Origin: an uncultured Verrucomicrobiales bacterium
Lineage (GTDB): Bacteria > Verrucomicrobiota > Verrucomicrobiia > Verrucomicrobiales > Akkermansiaceae
Length of the DNA: 53,225 nt
Assembly: GCA_937128235.1 (NCBI GenBank)
Contig: CAKZMG010000346.1
Coordinates: 1 to 53,225 of the forward strand
Direction: 5' to 3'
The notes beneath the pieces are model-generated. The model was not told the origin of the DNA and did not search any database. It saw only the letters and a program-made list of their open reading frames with translations. A program made the position numbers and the translations under genes. Below, in pieces: positions 43,442 through 51,273 of this stretch; the first letter of the stretch is position 1, and each line of letters begins with the position of its first letter.

Positions 43442-44263
43442 ATGCTTAGATTAACATGCACCCTTCTCTACCTCGCTATCGTATCCATTTCCAGTAGCTG
43501 CAGCACTGTTCAGGGCCCCGTCATAGCCCCTAATACAGAAGCTAGTGCTCTAAACCAAATTCCCATCCAAAAATACGGTTGTGGTCCTGCTTCACTCATT
43601 AATGCCTACCGATTCGGCTCACCAAAATGGAATGCCGCCACCACTAAAATAGTCGGTGACACAGATAAACAGCAATTCGACTTCATGGTGAAATACTACG
43701 GCAGAATCTTCTCAAACCACGTTCGAGCCACCATGCGCTGGGATGCGCGCTCGGGCATCAATGGTCTAGACCTCACTGACATGGCTAATGATTTTCAGAC
43801 CAGACGCAAGATTTCACTCCCTAAGCTCAAACACACTACTCACTTCGTTAAGAAAAAAAATGGCCACAAAGAACTCCTCATCAGCACGCATAAGCACCTA
43901 GTGAAATCATTACAAAAAGGATTCCCTCCACTCCTCAGCATCAAGAGATTTGCCCAGCGAGGTAGCCGCTGGAGACAAGTCCACGGACACTTCGTAGTTC
44001 TCTATGAGATCCCCGGCACACTCCCACCAGATGCCACATCATTTGAAATCAAATACATCGACCCCTGGGGCGGAAGAATCAAAACAGGAACCATCAAGAT
44101 TCCTGAAAAAGCATTCTATGCGGTGAATAATGCTGAGAGAAAACCCACCTTTAGAAAATCACCGACGCTAACGGTGGACTTCCCTCAGTCTAGCCTCGGA
44201 CGCCATCTAGTGAAGAAAAACGAACGCAGTGCCACCATTTTTGCAGCCAGTATTTCACCTTAA
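43442..44263 (+). CDS. Lipoprotein with C39-like papain-fold peptidase domain
   Basis: 273 aa. Signal peptide with lipobox SSSCS (Cys at about 18-20). The mature domain has a papain-like triad layout: Cys in KYGCGPASLINAYRF (residues about 48-62), His in QVHGHFVVLYEI, and Asp in IKYIDPWGGRIKTG. This fits C39/BtrH-like peptidases. Family of the protein as a whole is not recognised. It is the first of a run of plus-strand envelope genes with two L,D-transpeptidases, so a wall or secretion role is plausible but unproven. Confidence 0.72.
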   Translation: MLRLTCTLLYLAIVSISSSCSTVQGPVIAPNTEASALNQIPIQKYGCGPASLINAYRFGSPKWNAATTKIVGDTDKQQFDFMVKYYGRIFSNHVRATMRWDARSGINGLDLTDMANDFQTRRKISLPKLKHTTHFVKKKNGHKELLISTHKHLVKSLQKGFPPLLSIKRFAQRGSRWRQVHGHFVVLYEIPGTLPPDATSFEIKYIDPWGGRIKTGTIKIPEKAFYAVNNAERKPTFRKSPTLTVDFPQSSLGRHLVKKNERSATIFAASISP

Positions 44264-44406
44264 ATGAATAAATAATTGTGACAAACCAACTCACTACCTG
44301 ACTCTAGTCATATACCTTCCTCAGAAAAAACATATCCAAACTTGCCCTAATAAGCATTCTGTAATAAGTAACTAGAACACTTTGAAAGCCCAGCCTTCTA
44401 AAAACC

Positions 44407-45081
44407 ATGAATTATCGTATTTTTAATCACAAACAGCTACTAACAGCCCTGTCACTCACCATCATCACAGCACTCACAAGCTGTGGTCCTACAGGCAGCC
44501 CTAGCACAGCAAACCCAAAAGTGACAAAGCCTCTGAAAGCCGTCTTCATAAACCCGCACGCACCTGGAACTTACGAGCATTTCAAGGCAAACCCAAGCTA
44601 CCCAAAGACATACAACGTCTATAAGAACACTAGCCTCCTTTCCAAGACCAACTCAGGAAACTCCAGAGTCATCATCGACCTAGGTCTCCAGAGAGCATTT
44701 CTCATGAATGGCGGGCAAGTCGCTATGGACTACCCCGTTTCTACTGGAAAATCTAAGTATCCTACTCCCTCAGGAAATTTCCGCATCACCGAAAAAATCG
44801 TTGATAAGCGCTCTAACCTCTACGGTAAAATCCTAGACGCTAACGGCAAGACAGTTAAATCTGGCGCTGACTCCAGAAAAGACAAAGTCCCAGAAGGCGG
44901 TAAATTTCTCGGTGCCTCAATGGCTCACTGGATGAGACTCACAGGTGATGGGATCGGCATGCACAAAGGCAGAGTCCCACGCTACCCAGCCTCACACGGC
45001 TGTATCCGCACACCGGGATCAGTCGTCCCTATCGTTTATAGAAAAGTCCGCACAGGAACACCAGTCACTATCAGAAAATAA
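44407..45081 (+). CDS. L,D-transpeptidase lipoprotein (YkuD domain), copy 1
   Basis: 224 aa. Lipobox LTSCG (Cys at about 26). Mature part carries the YkuD domain: SRVIIDLGLQRAFLMNGGQVAMDYPVSTGKSKYPTPSGNFRI, KRSNLYGKI, and the catalytic GMHKGRVPRYPASHGCIRTPGSV (His and Cys in SHGCIR). These enzymes make 3-3 cross-links in peptidoglycan or attach lipoproteins to it. It lies 33 bp upstream of a second, related gene; the two share order and motifs, so they are likely tandem duplicates that diverged. Confidence 0.92.
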   Translation: MNYRIFNHKQLLTALSLTIITALTSCGPTGSPSTANPKVTKPLKAVFINPHAPGTYEHFKANPSYPKTYNVYKNTSLLSKTNSGNSRVIIDLGLQRAFLMNGGQVAMDYPVSTGKSKYPTPSGNFRITEKIVDKRSNLYGKILDANGKTVKSGADSRKDKVPEGGKFLGASMAHWMRLTGDGIGMHKGRVPRYPASHGCIRTPGSVVPIVYRKVRTGTPVTIRK

Positions 45082-45114
45082 TTTTTTTTACACAACAAAC
45101 ACATACAATAACCA

Positions 45115-45708
45115 ATGAAACTACTACTATTACTACCTCTCGCAGCCATCTCACTCCTGACCAGCTGCGGATCATCAGTCACCAGTTCACTCTCATCGCA
45201 CGAGAAATTTACCCAGCGCACTGACTACAAACAGACTTATGACACCTACTCAAATGAAGCCGCACTCAAAACTCTAGATAGATCTAAAACAAAACTCAGA
45301 GTAAACAAAGCCACCCAGAGACTCATCGTCAGCCAAGACGACACCGTTTTACTAGACACCCCATGCACCACAGGCAGAGCAGGGAAAAGAACACCGAGCG
45401 GAACATTCAAGCTGCACGACAAAATAGCAGACAAACGCTCCAACGTTTACGGAACTTACTACAGAAACGGCAAGCGCGTCTGTGGTGGTCATCGCTATGA
45501 GAAATGCCGTGGAGTCAGCGGAAAATTTGTAGGCTCATCACTCCCATACTGGCAGCGTCTCACAGGTGACGGAATCGGTCTCCACGCATCAAACAGCGTC
45601 AAGCGATACCCTGCTTCTGGCGGATGCATCCGTCTCCAGCCAGCCTATGCTAAGAAAATCTTCGGCATGACCAAGAGCGGAACACCAATCACTGTCACTA
45701 ATTCATAA
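45115..45708 (+). CDS. L,D-transpeptidase lipoprotein (YkuD domain), copy 2
   Basis: 197 aa. Lipobox LLTSCG. YkuD domain: KLRVNKATQRLIVSQDDTVLLDTPCTTGRAGKRTPSGTFKLHDKIADKRSNVYGTY, then GLHASNSVKRYPASGGCIRLQPAYAKKIF. The catalytic Cys is kept (GGCIR), but the residue before it is Gly-Gly instead of the usual Ser-His, so the SHGC motif reads SGGC. An extra His stands in the nearby GLHAS. It is shorter than copy 1 and placed directly after it; both are probably transcribed together with the next lipoprotein gene (12 bp away). Confidence 0.9.
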   Translation: MKLLLLLPLAAISLLTSCGSSVTSSLSSHEKFTQRTDYKQTYDTYSNEAALKTLDRSKTKLRVNKATQRLIVSQDDTVLLDTPCTTGRAGKRTPSGTFKLHDKIADKRSNVYGTYYRNGKRVCGGHRYEKCRGVSGKFVGSSLPYWQRLTGDGIGLHASNSVKRYPASGGCIRLQPAYAKKIFGMTKSGTPITVTNS

Positions 45709-45720
45709 TCTCACCTACAA

Positions 45721-46248
45721 ATGAGAAACATCTTCAAACTTAGCACTGTCATACTGGCAGTGCTTTCTTCTTTCCTCATCACCAGCTGTGGTGGTGGCGG
45801 AGGTGGAGCATACATTCCACCAGCAGGAAATCTCGGTCCAGAGCCAGATCCCTCCATCAGAGCCGCTCAGATAGCAGCTGAACCAAAAGGAAACTTCTAC
45901 TACGGCAGACGCTACTACGTAAGCAAAACCCGCTTCTGGGGATACCTTCGTAAACCCGGTCAGCCATGGCAAAGCTCTAAGCTAGTTCTCATGAACGAAA
46001 GCAGCAAAAGAGTCCCAGACAGACTCCCAGAAACTGGACCAAATGGTGCACGCTACGGATATGATCAGAACTACGAATACCGCGTCACTGGCAGCTACAC
46101 AGGCAAAAAAGCCTATGATCCAAATTCTAACTCACTCCTCCCTGTCTTCAGACCGACAGGATTTAGTTTGCTCAACAAAAAACCCGGCTGGATATTCTCA
46201 CCGCGTGATTACTATGATCCATTAACCATCACCTTAAGAGCCAGATAA
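45721..46248 (+). CDS. Gly-rich small lipoprotein, hypothetical
   Basis: 175 aa. Signal peptide with lipobox ITSC (Cys at about 23), followed by a GGGGGG tether. The mature part has aromatic and basic residues (FYYGRRYYVSKTRFWGYLRKPGQPW, FSPRDYYDPLTITLRAR end). No known domain. Starting 12 bp after the second L,D-transpeptidase, it may be its partner or substrate, as L,D-transpeptidases can link lipoproteins to peptidoglycan. That link is inference from position only. Confidence 0.65.
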   Translation: MRNIFKLSTVILAVLSSFLITSCGGGGGGAYIPPAGNLGPEPDPSIRAAQIAAEPKGNFYYGRRYYVSKTRFWGYLRKPGQPWQSSKLVLMNESSKRVPDRLPETGPNGARYGYDQNYEYRVTGSYTGKKAYDPNSNSLLPVFRPTGFSLLNKKPGWIFSPRDYYDPLTITLRAR

Positions 46249-46272
46249 ATTTTCTTTCTTCATTACCCAAAA

Positions 46273-47793
46273 ATGCAACTAATCAAAGAAAGTATTTCTA
46301 ACTTCATCAAAGTCGCCCTGATCACCTTCTCGGCGGCTTTTTTGATGAACTCATGTGCACTCAAATCCCCCTTCACCCATTCCCAAAATTCCCACCCCAA
46401 AAAAAATTCCCAAGCATCGTCACCTCCACGCATCCTCACCTCCCACCAGACTCACGCACTGCTCTCCAAATGGTCACAGAATAATTACCAAAGCCTCCCA
46501 GCTCACACCATCACCTACACCTCCCATCACCCCCTGGCGGAAAAATTCACCTCCATCAAAAGCGGCTACACTATCAGCCCACTATCCCGCCGCACTAAAG
46601 GCATCGGCCTAGCCGCCGTCATCAAGATCAAATCTAAAAATAGCAGCACCTTCACCCCCATCACCAAAGATGCCTACCTCACCAATCTCCAGCCAGCGAC
46701 CCTAGTCGCCACCCAGACCCGAAATAGAACCAACGGCAAACTCACCACCCACATCGACATCTACGATCCACGTACCAGCAAGCATCAGGGGCAACCGTTA
46801 ACCCATCAGCCAAAGATCGTCATGAACTACCTCAACGACCTCCCTGGCAACTCCACCCTAGACATCAAAGGGCTCATCAGACCTCAAAAATACAGTAATT
46901 TCCAAGGATTCTACCTAGCAGAACCATACGATAGAAACCGCATACCAGTCATCATGATTCACGGGCTAGCATCCAGTCCAGAAACATTCATGGACATGTC
47001 AGAAGCCATCAATGCCAATCCACAGCTACGAAAAAAATACCAACTCTGGTACTACTTCTACCCCACCGGCACACCCTGGCTCGTCACATCCAGCCAATTC
47101 AGAAAATCCTACCGCGCACTCATCAAAAAAATTGCCCCTAACAAAAACGACTCCAACATCCGCAAAACCGTCCTCATTGGACACAGCATGGGCGGACTCA
47201 TCGCCAGAATTTCTCTCTCCCTTCCAGATGACATCTTGCACAAAGCCTACCTAGGAAACATCCAACACTCAAAAATTTTCCGCGATGCAGAACTCCAAAA
47301 AATACACGACTACTTCCACTTCAAGCCCCTCACCGAACCTGCAACAGTCATCTACCTAGCCACCCCGCACCAAGGCTCCAGAATTGCAGACGGACTCATC
47401 GGCTGGATCACCATCAAGCTCATCACCATCCCCACCTTCATCCTCCAACAAACCGCAGATGCCCTCACCCCCGGTCACCGCGCCAGAAGAAACCTACCAG
47501 ATCACACTAGAAAACTCCTCAGCACCGGCGAGAGTTCAGTAAATCAACTCCAGCCAACCAACCCCTCACTCATCGCCCTAAACAAAATGCCCGTGCGAAA
47601 AGGAGTCAAAAGCTACTCAGTGGTTGGAGACATGGGAAAACCCATCCTCAATCTCCAAACCGATGGAGTAGTCTCCTACCAAAGTGCTCACCTCCCCAAA
47701 AACAACACAGAATTCATCATCCCCGCAAACCACGACATCTGCGATGAAAAAGAAGCCATCCAAGCAGTGATCAAAATCCTATCTAACAAGTGA
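46273..47793 (+). CDS. Lipoprotein alpha/beta hydrolase (lipase/PGAP1-like)
   Basis: 506 aa. Signal peptide with a Cys near residue 28 (LMNSCALK), so probably a lipoprotein. A Ser/Lys/Pro-rich tether precedes the hydrolase: oxyanion-side VIMIHGLASSPETFMDM, nucleophile elbow VLIGHSMGGLIARIS (GHSMG), Asp candidates in DGVVSYQSAHLP and the terminal His in PANHDICDEKEA. The layout fits the PGAP1/esterase branch. It closes the envelope gene run. Substrate unknown; a lipid or ester of the envelope is plausible. Confidence 0.85.
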   Translation: MQLIKESISNFIKVALITFSAAFLMNSCALKSPFTHSQNSHPKKNSQASSPPRILTSHQTHALLSKWSQNNYQSLPAHTITYTSHHPLAEKFTSIKSGYTISPLSRRTKGIGLAAVIKIKSKNSSTFTPITKDAYLTNLQPATLVATQTRNRTNGKLTTHIDIYDPRTSKHQGQPLTHQPKIVMNYLNDLPGNSTLDIKGLIRPQKYSNFQGFYLAEPYDRNRIPVIMIHGLASSPETFMDMSEAINANPQLRKKYQLWYYFYPTGTPWLVTSSQFRKSYRALIKKIAPNKNDSNIRKTVLIGHSMGGLIARISLSLPDDILHKAYLGNIQHSKIFRDAELQKIHDYFHFKPLTEPATVIYLATPHQGSRIADGLIGWITIKLITIPTFILQQTADALTPGHRARRNLPDHTRKLLSTGESSVNQLQPTNPSLIALNKMPVRKGVKSYSVVGDMGKPILNLQTDGVVSYQSAHLPKNNTEFIIPANHDICDEKEAIQAVIKILSNK

Positions 47794-47805
47794 ATACATC
47801 ACCCA

Positions 47806-48075
47806 CAGTGGCATGACCGTCTCGGTCATAAGCCAAAACCAATGTGCCAGAGACATCCTGTCTCTGTCCATCAACCCCTTAACATTTAACATCTATCATT
47901 TAGCATGCAGTCATTTCCACCACAATGAAACACAACCCAAGCCTCCCAGTGGCACGACCGTCTCGGTCGTAAGCCCAACCCAATGTGCCAGAGACATCCT
48001 GTCTCTGCCCATCAACCCCCTTAACATTTACCATCTATCATCTAGCATGCAGTCATTTCCACCACAGTAAAACAC
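47806..48075. repeat. Tandem pair of REP-like units (about 141 bp each)
   Basis: Two units start CAGTGGCA at 47806 and 47947. Each has two small palindromes: GACCGTCTCGGTC (in copy 1 TGACCGTCTCGGTCA, in copy 2 CGACCGTCTCGGTCG) and CAGAGACATCCTGTCTCTG, joined by a spacer that also repeats (CATTTAGCATGCAGTC / CATCTAGCATGCAGTC, TTTCCACCACA). Compensating base changes between copies in the first palindrome suggest the hairpin matters. No gene is seen in 47794-48312; this is repeat DNA. Confidence 0.8.
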
Positions 48076-48084
48076 AATCCAAGA

Positions 48085-48305
48085 AAAAATCTGCGGTATT
48101 CAGCGTAATCAGCGGTCAAAAAAAACACCATAACCCAAACCCCCAACCCAAGTTCCACTCCATCAACCCGGTTCCGTACCTTCCGTGCCTTCCGCCTGTC
48201 CCGCGAACGCGGTGATGGTCAAAAAAAATCCATCAACCCAAGCCGCCTAAAACCTAAAACATAAAACATAAAACCTAACCACATAAAACCTAACCACCTA
48301 AAACC
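48085..48305. repeat. Phrase-like simple repeats upstream of integron 2
   Basis: Short word repeats: TCTGCGGTATTCAGCGTAATCAGCGGTC, TTCCGTACCTTCCGTGCCTTCCG, CGCGAACGCG, and at 48246-48302 several rounds of AAAACCTAAAACATAAAACC. They lie directly after the two REP-like units and before the stop of intI2. No coding frame is supported. Confidence 0.5.
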
Positions 48306-48312
48306 CGCCCCC

Positions 48313-49287
48313 CTACAAATCATCCAGCGGGCTCCTCACCTTCCCAGCCATCGCCTTCATCACATGCGTATAGACCTCGGTCGTCTTCACGCTCTCATGG
48401 CCCAGCAGCTCCTGAATACTCCGCAGATCCACCCCAGCCTGTAATAAATGCGTAGCAAAGCTATGCCTCAAGACATGCGCAGTCACCTTCTTCTCTATCC
48501 CTGCTTTCCCCACCGCACTCTTCAGCCACTTACTCACCGCGCCCTCTAAAATATGATGCCTCTTATCCTCACCATCCCTAGGGTCCACACCACGCAGAGC
48601 AGTAGGAAATACCCAAAACCACTCCCAGCTCCTACTATACCTCCCCTGTCCCTTCCTATCCAATGCCTCATCCACATAAACTCTACTCTCTCCATAATTC
48701 TCCACATCCTCTTCAAAAATCAACCTAGCCCTAGCCACCTGCCTCTCCAGTTCAGATTTCAAATTCTCAGGCATACTCACACACCTATCCTTTCCGCCCT
48801 TACCATCTCTCACCCACACACAATCATTCTCAAAATCCACATCCTTCACTCTCAACCTCAACCCCTCACTCACCCTCAATCCACAACCATACAAAAGCCT
48901 CAACATCAAACTAGGCAGCCCTACCCTCACATGCTCAAACAAACGCCTAATTTCATCCCTGCTCAGCACCACAGGCAGCTTCTTCTTCACCTTTGCCCTA
49001 CGCGCATTCACCCCCACTAGCTCCATCTTCAGCACCTCCCGATACAAAAACACCAACGCATTAAATGCCTGATTCTGCGTCCCCACAGCCACATTCTTCT
49101 CCAAAGCCAGATAATTCAGAAATTCCTCCACCCCCTTTTCACCTAGCTCCTCTGGATGCCTTAACCCATGAAATTTCACATAACGCTTATACCAAGAAAC
49201 ATAACTCTTCTCAGTCCTATGCGCCATACCTAGCCGCCTCATAGCCGCTTTCATTTGATCTTCTAATCTCATTCCCTTCATATTCAA
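48313..49287 (-). CDS. intI: Integron integrase IntI (second, standard length)
   Basis: 324 aa. Tyrosine recombinase with all IntI traits: N-terminal SAM-like domain (MAHRTEKSYVSWYKRYVKFHG), KLPVVLSRDEIRRLF, catalytic Arg in YGCGLRVSEGLRLRVKDVD, the integron-specific insertion SWEWFWVFP followed by DKRHHILE, box [17 protein letters not shown], and the nucleophile in LLGHESVKTTEVYTHV. The start at 49287 can be moved to internal Met codons (49272). It differs clearly from the integrase at 1-1157 (no long N-terminal extension), so the genome holds two integron systems. Its divergent array begins at 49399. Confidence 0.95.
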   Translation of the reverse strand: MNMKGMRLEDQMKAAMRRLGMAHRTEKSYVSWYKRYVKFHGLRHPEELGEKGVEEFLNYLALEKNVAVGTQNQAFNALVFLYREVLKMELVGVNARRAKVKKKLPVVLSRDEIRRLFEHVRVGLPSLMLRLLYGCGLRVSEGLRLRVKDVDFENDCVWVRDGKGGKDRCVSMPENLKSELERQVARARLIFEEDVENYGESRVYVDEALDRKGQGRYSRSWEWFWVFPTALRGVDPRDGEDKRHHILEGAVSKWLKSAVGKAGIEKKVTAHVLRHSFATHLLQAGVDLRSIQELLGHESVKTTEVYTHVMKAMAGKVRSPLDDL

Positions 49288-49399
49288 TCACCCTAACACC
49301 ATATCCATATTTTCCACCAGATAAAAAACACGCCCCCAATTATCCACTTGACGGATATAAAGGAAATCATTATCTTTCCACCGTAACTTAATCAAACTG
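49288..49399 (+). other. attI: attI region of integron 2
   Basis: Non-coding region between intI2 and the first cassette. The crossover point is at the G of GTTAGCC (49399-49405), followed by TAAAAAT as in the other cassettes. This R' has the canonical purine at position 4 (GTTA), unlike most others in this window. Confidence 0.7.
49348..49376 (+). promoter_or_regulatory. Candidate cassette promoter (Pc) in attI of integron 2
   Basis: TTGACG (49348-49353), 17-base spacer, TATCTT (49371-49376), pointing into the cassettes, 23 bases before the attI/cassette junction. It is a good sigma-70-like promoter and lies where Pc is expected, outside intI. Confidence 0.65.
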
Positions 49400-49424
49400 T
49401 TAGCCTAAAAATAAACTCAGATCT

Positions 49425-50129
49425 ATGCCTGATAACATCCCATTCCCCCTATACCACGGAACCTCAACGTTGTTTATGGATAGTATTTTCTCTGAAGGTC
49501 TTGGAGGTATCGACCCGATCAAAAAAAATCGAATCATTGATTTAGCTAGAGAAGTTAAGTCATTAGCAGACGCTAATTTAGCTGATTGCCCTGATTATCA
49601 AAGCCGACGATTTTCCTTTGATCAAATGACTAAACAATCAACAGGTCAATTTAACTGGCAACATGGAGAGTCCTATCTTTCACCTTCTATTCACACTGCT
49701 ATACGCTACGCCACCAACAAGAGATTTGGTTCTGAGATCGTTACATATACGCTTGATATATTAACCGAGCTAATAAGGAGAAAGATTCCAGGAGTAACTG
49801 ACAATCTTTTTCAAAAGTATCCCCAAGCATTTGGTTGGCTTGATTCATCGCCAAGCCCGTTATTAATCCGAGTGAATGATGTTTCCAGAGCATACCTTGA
49901 ATCCGAAACTAATACTTCGTGCTCTCAACAAATTGCAAAACTTGAATCTTTACTAAAGCATGAACCAAAGTCATTCGGGTTAGTCGGACAACAAATGAAT
50001 TTTCGGTTATCAGGACCTATATCTGCAAATCAAATTGAACTGTTCTTAATTCAGGTCACTGAATGGCAATCTCACGGTCCAACCTTTAACTTATACCCAA
50101 TTAACCCGACAAAAACAGAACTGGGCTAA
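49425..50129 (+). CDS. ADP-ribosyltransferase-fold protein, cassette A of integron 2
   Basis: 234 aa. The N-terminus FPLYHGTSTLFMDSIFSEGLGG has the 'LYHGT...I..GL' pattern of the ADP-ribosyltransferase/tRNA 2'-phosphotransferase fold, and GESYLSPSIHTAIRYATNKRFG supplies the second strand-helix (Y-S/T-S-x...A..YA). The third motif residue (Glu or Gln) is not certain. Families of this kind include toxins, defence effectors and modifying enzymes. It is the first cassette, so it should be the best expressed from Pc. Function is only predicted. Confidence 0.6.
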   Translation: MPDNIPFPLYHGTSTLFMDSIFSEGLGGIDPIKKNRIIDLAREVKSLADANLADCPDYQSRRFSFDQMTKQSTGQFNWQHGESYLSPSIHTAIRYATNKRFGSEIVTYTLDILTELIRRKIPGVTDNLFQKYPQAFGWLDSSPSPLLIRVNDVSRAYLESETNTSCSQQIAKLESLLKHEPKSFGLVGQQMNFRLSGPISANQIELFLIQVTEWQSHGPTFNLYPINPTKTELG

Positions 50130-50250
50130 CAAGGCGCAGTAGCTAACCTCATGGGCGCCTTTCCAGTCAAAGCTTTCACTCAACTATAACCATTAAATAC
50201 GTATCTACCATCGCTCTCTCCCATGAGGTAGCTATGCTGATACGTTCTGC
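50124..50250 (+). other. attC: attC site of cassette A (intact)
   Basis: 127 bp. R'' is GGCTAAC (50124-50130) and R' is GTTCTGC (50244-50250). The arms are nearly perfect: TAGCTA-A-CCTCATGGG (about 50140-50155) against CCCATGAGGTAGCTA (50220 onward), with one extrahelical A. The sequence GGCGCAGTAG between R'' and the arm is the same as at the insertion point of the IS in the two following attC sites, so it shows the empty target. Confidence 0.9.
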
Positions 50251-50261
50251 TAAAAATAACT

Positions 50262-50516
50262 ATGTCTTCAGATAAATCAAAAAGTAAGAATATTGAAACA
50301 ACTGTCGAAAAGACCGAGCTGGGGATGCGTATATTATTTGCTATAATAGCTGGAACTATCTTCGCCGTTATCGGATTTACTGCTGGAGCTCTTATCTGGT
50401 CAGGAATTGGCGTTATTTTAGCTTTAGTCCTTTTCCCTATAGGAGCCCTTTACGGTTTCTTTTGTGATTATATCAACGCTATTCTTAGATCTTTTTTGAA
50501 TTCTTTTCTAGAATAA
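50262..50516 (+). CDS. Small membrane protein, cassette B
   Basis: 84 aa. A charged N-terminus (SSDKSKSKNIETTVEKTE) is followed by two membrane helices, ILFAIIAGTIFAVIGFTAGALIW and IGVILALVLFPIGALYGFF, and an amphipathic end (INAILRSFLNSFLE). No family was recognised. It starts 11 bases after the R' of attC A. Small two-helix proteins appear in both arrays here. Confidence 0.6.
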   Translation: MSSDKSKSKNIETTVEKTELGMRILFAIIAGTIFAVIGFTAGALIWSGIGVILALVLFPIGALYGFFCDYINAILRSFLNSFLE

Positions 50517-50606
50517 CCGTGCTAAAATAAATCCACTCAACAAGTAACCAGCCAAATGAAACCAGCCATATGAAACCAAACAAAAATGCAGAACAAGTCG
50601 CAGTAG

Positions 50607-51273
50607 GTTCTTAATCAAGAAAAAAAACACAAAACTTCCCCAACCCTGTAAGCTATTCATTTTTAATTTCTTAGGGTTGTTTCGTCCTTTGCTCTGGGCA
50701 GATGGCAACTGCGCCAGCGAGACGCTTGGAGTCGCCACAGGACTTCCGTGTTCTGTGTGAACTGATGATCTGGGCAGGAGCCTTTGCTCGCTCGTTTGAC
50801 CGTAATGGTGTGTTGTTTTATCAGGGCGCCTTATTGTGCTGCGAAGCTTGGCGCGCTGACCTCTCACATCTCTAAGCAGGTTCTAGGGACTCTTTGACTT
50901 CTCCTACAGTTTCGCTCTGTTAGGAGCTGGGCTGCTGGGGGTGTCATCGAGAGCTCGACCAGGCGTCTCTCTGTTCCACTCATTTTTTTATACGAGGATC
51001 TGAACAGGGGCGCGAGCTCTGGGAGGCAACCGAATGGTTCATCTGATTCGATTGTGGTGAGCTTTTTGCTGGGGCTCATCGGGTCCATGGTCTTTATGGA
51101 GGATTGTGGTAGGTAAATGTTGGCGCAGGGTTCATTCAGCCAAACGGAGCTCTCGGTCCATGGCTCACATCTCTGCGGGCTATGGCTGAGGCTCATGCGA
51201 CTTGTCGGAACTCTCTGCGCCTCCTCCGGCGCTTCCGGGCTGCTGCGGTGTGTCATCAGTTGCATATCAGTGT
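50607..51273 (-). ncRNA. Non-coding end of the IS: candidate guide (bridge/seek) RNA region
   Basis: No credible protein frame, yet the sequence is moderately GC-rich and full of short inverted words. CAACCCT (50641-50647) pairs with AGGGTTG (50673-50679). At 51122-51143 the plus strand reads GGCGCAG...TCAGCCAA: the first word matches the attC target left of the insertion (GGCGCAG) and the second the right junction (TCAGCCAA). Guides that copy both target flanks are what an IS110/IS1111 RNA needs. Exact RNA ends and strand are unknown. Confidence 0.45.

Noticed and set aside
47806-48075. CRISPR array
   Set aside because: Only two units, 141 bp each, spacers as conserved as the palindromes, and no cas genes nearby.
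50508-51265. Minus-strand frames of 119 and 133 aa within the IS
   Set aside because: Low-complexity composition, no start signals, and the location equals the non-coding guide-RNA end expected in IS1111-type elements.
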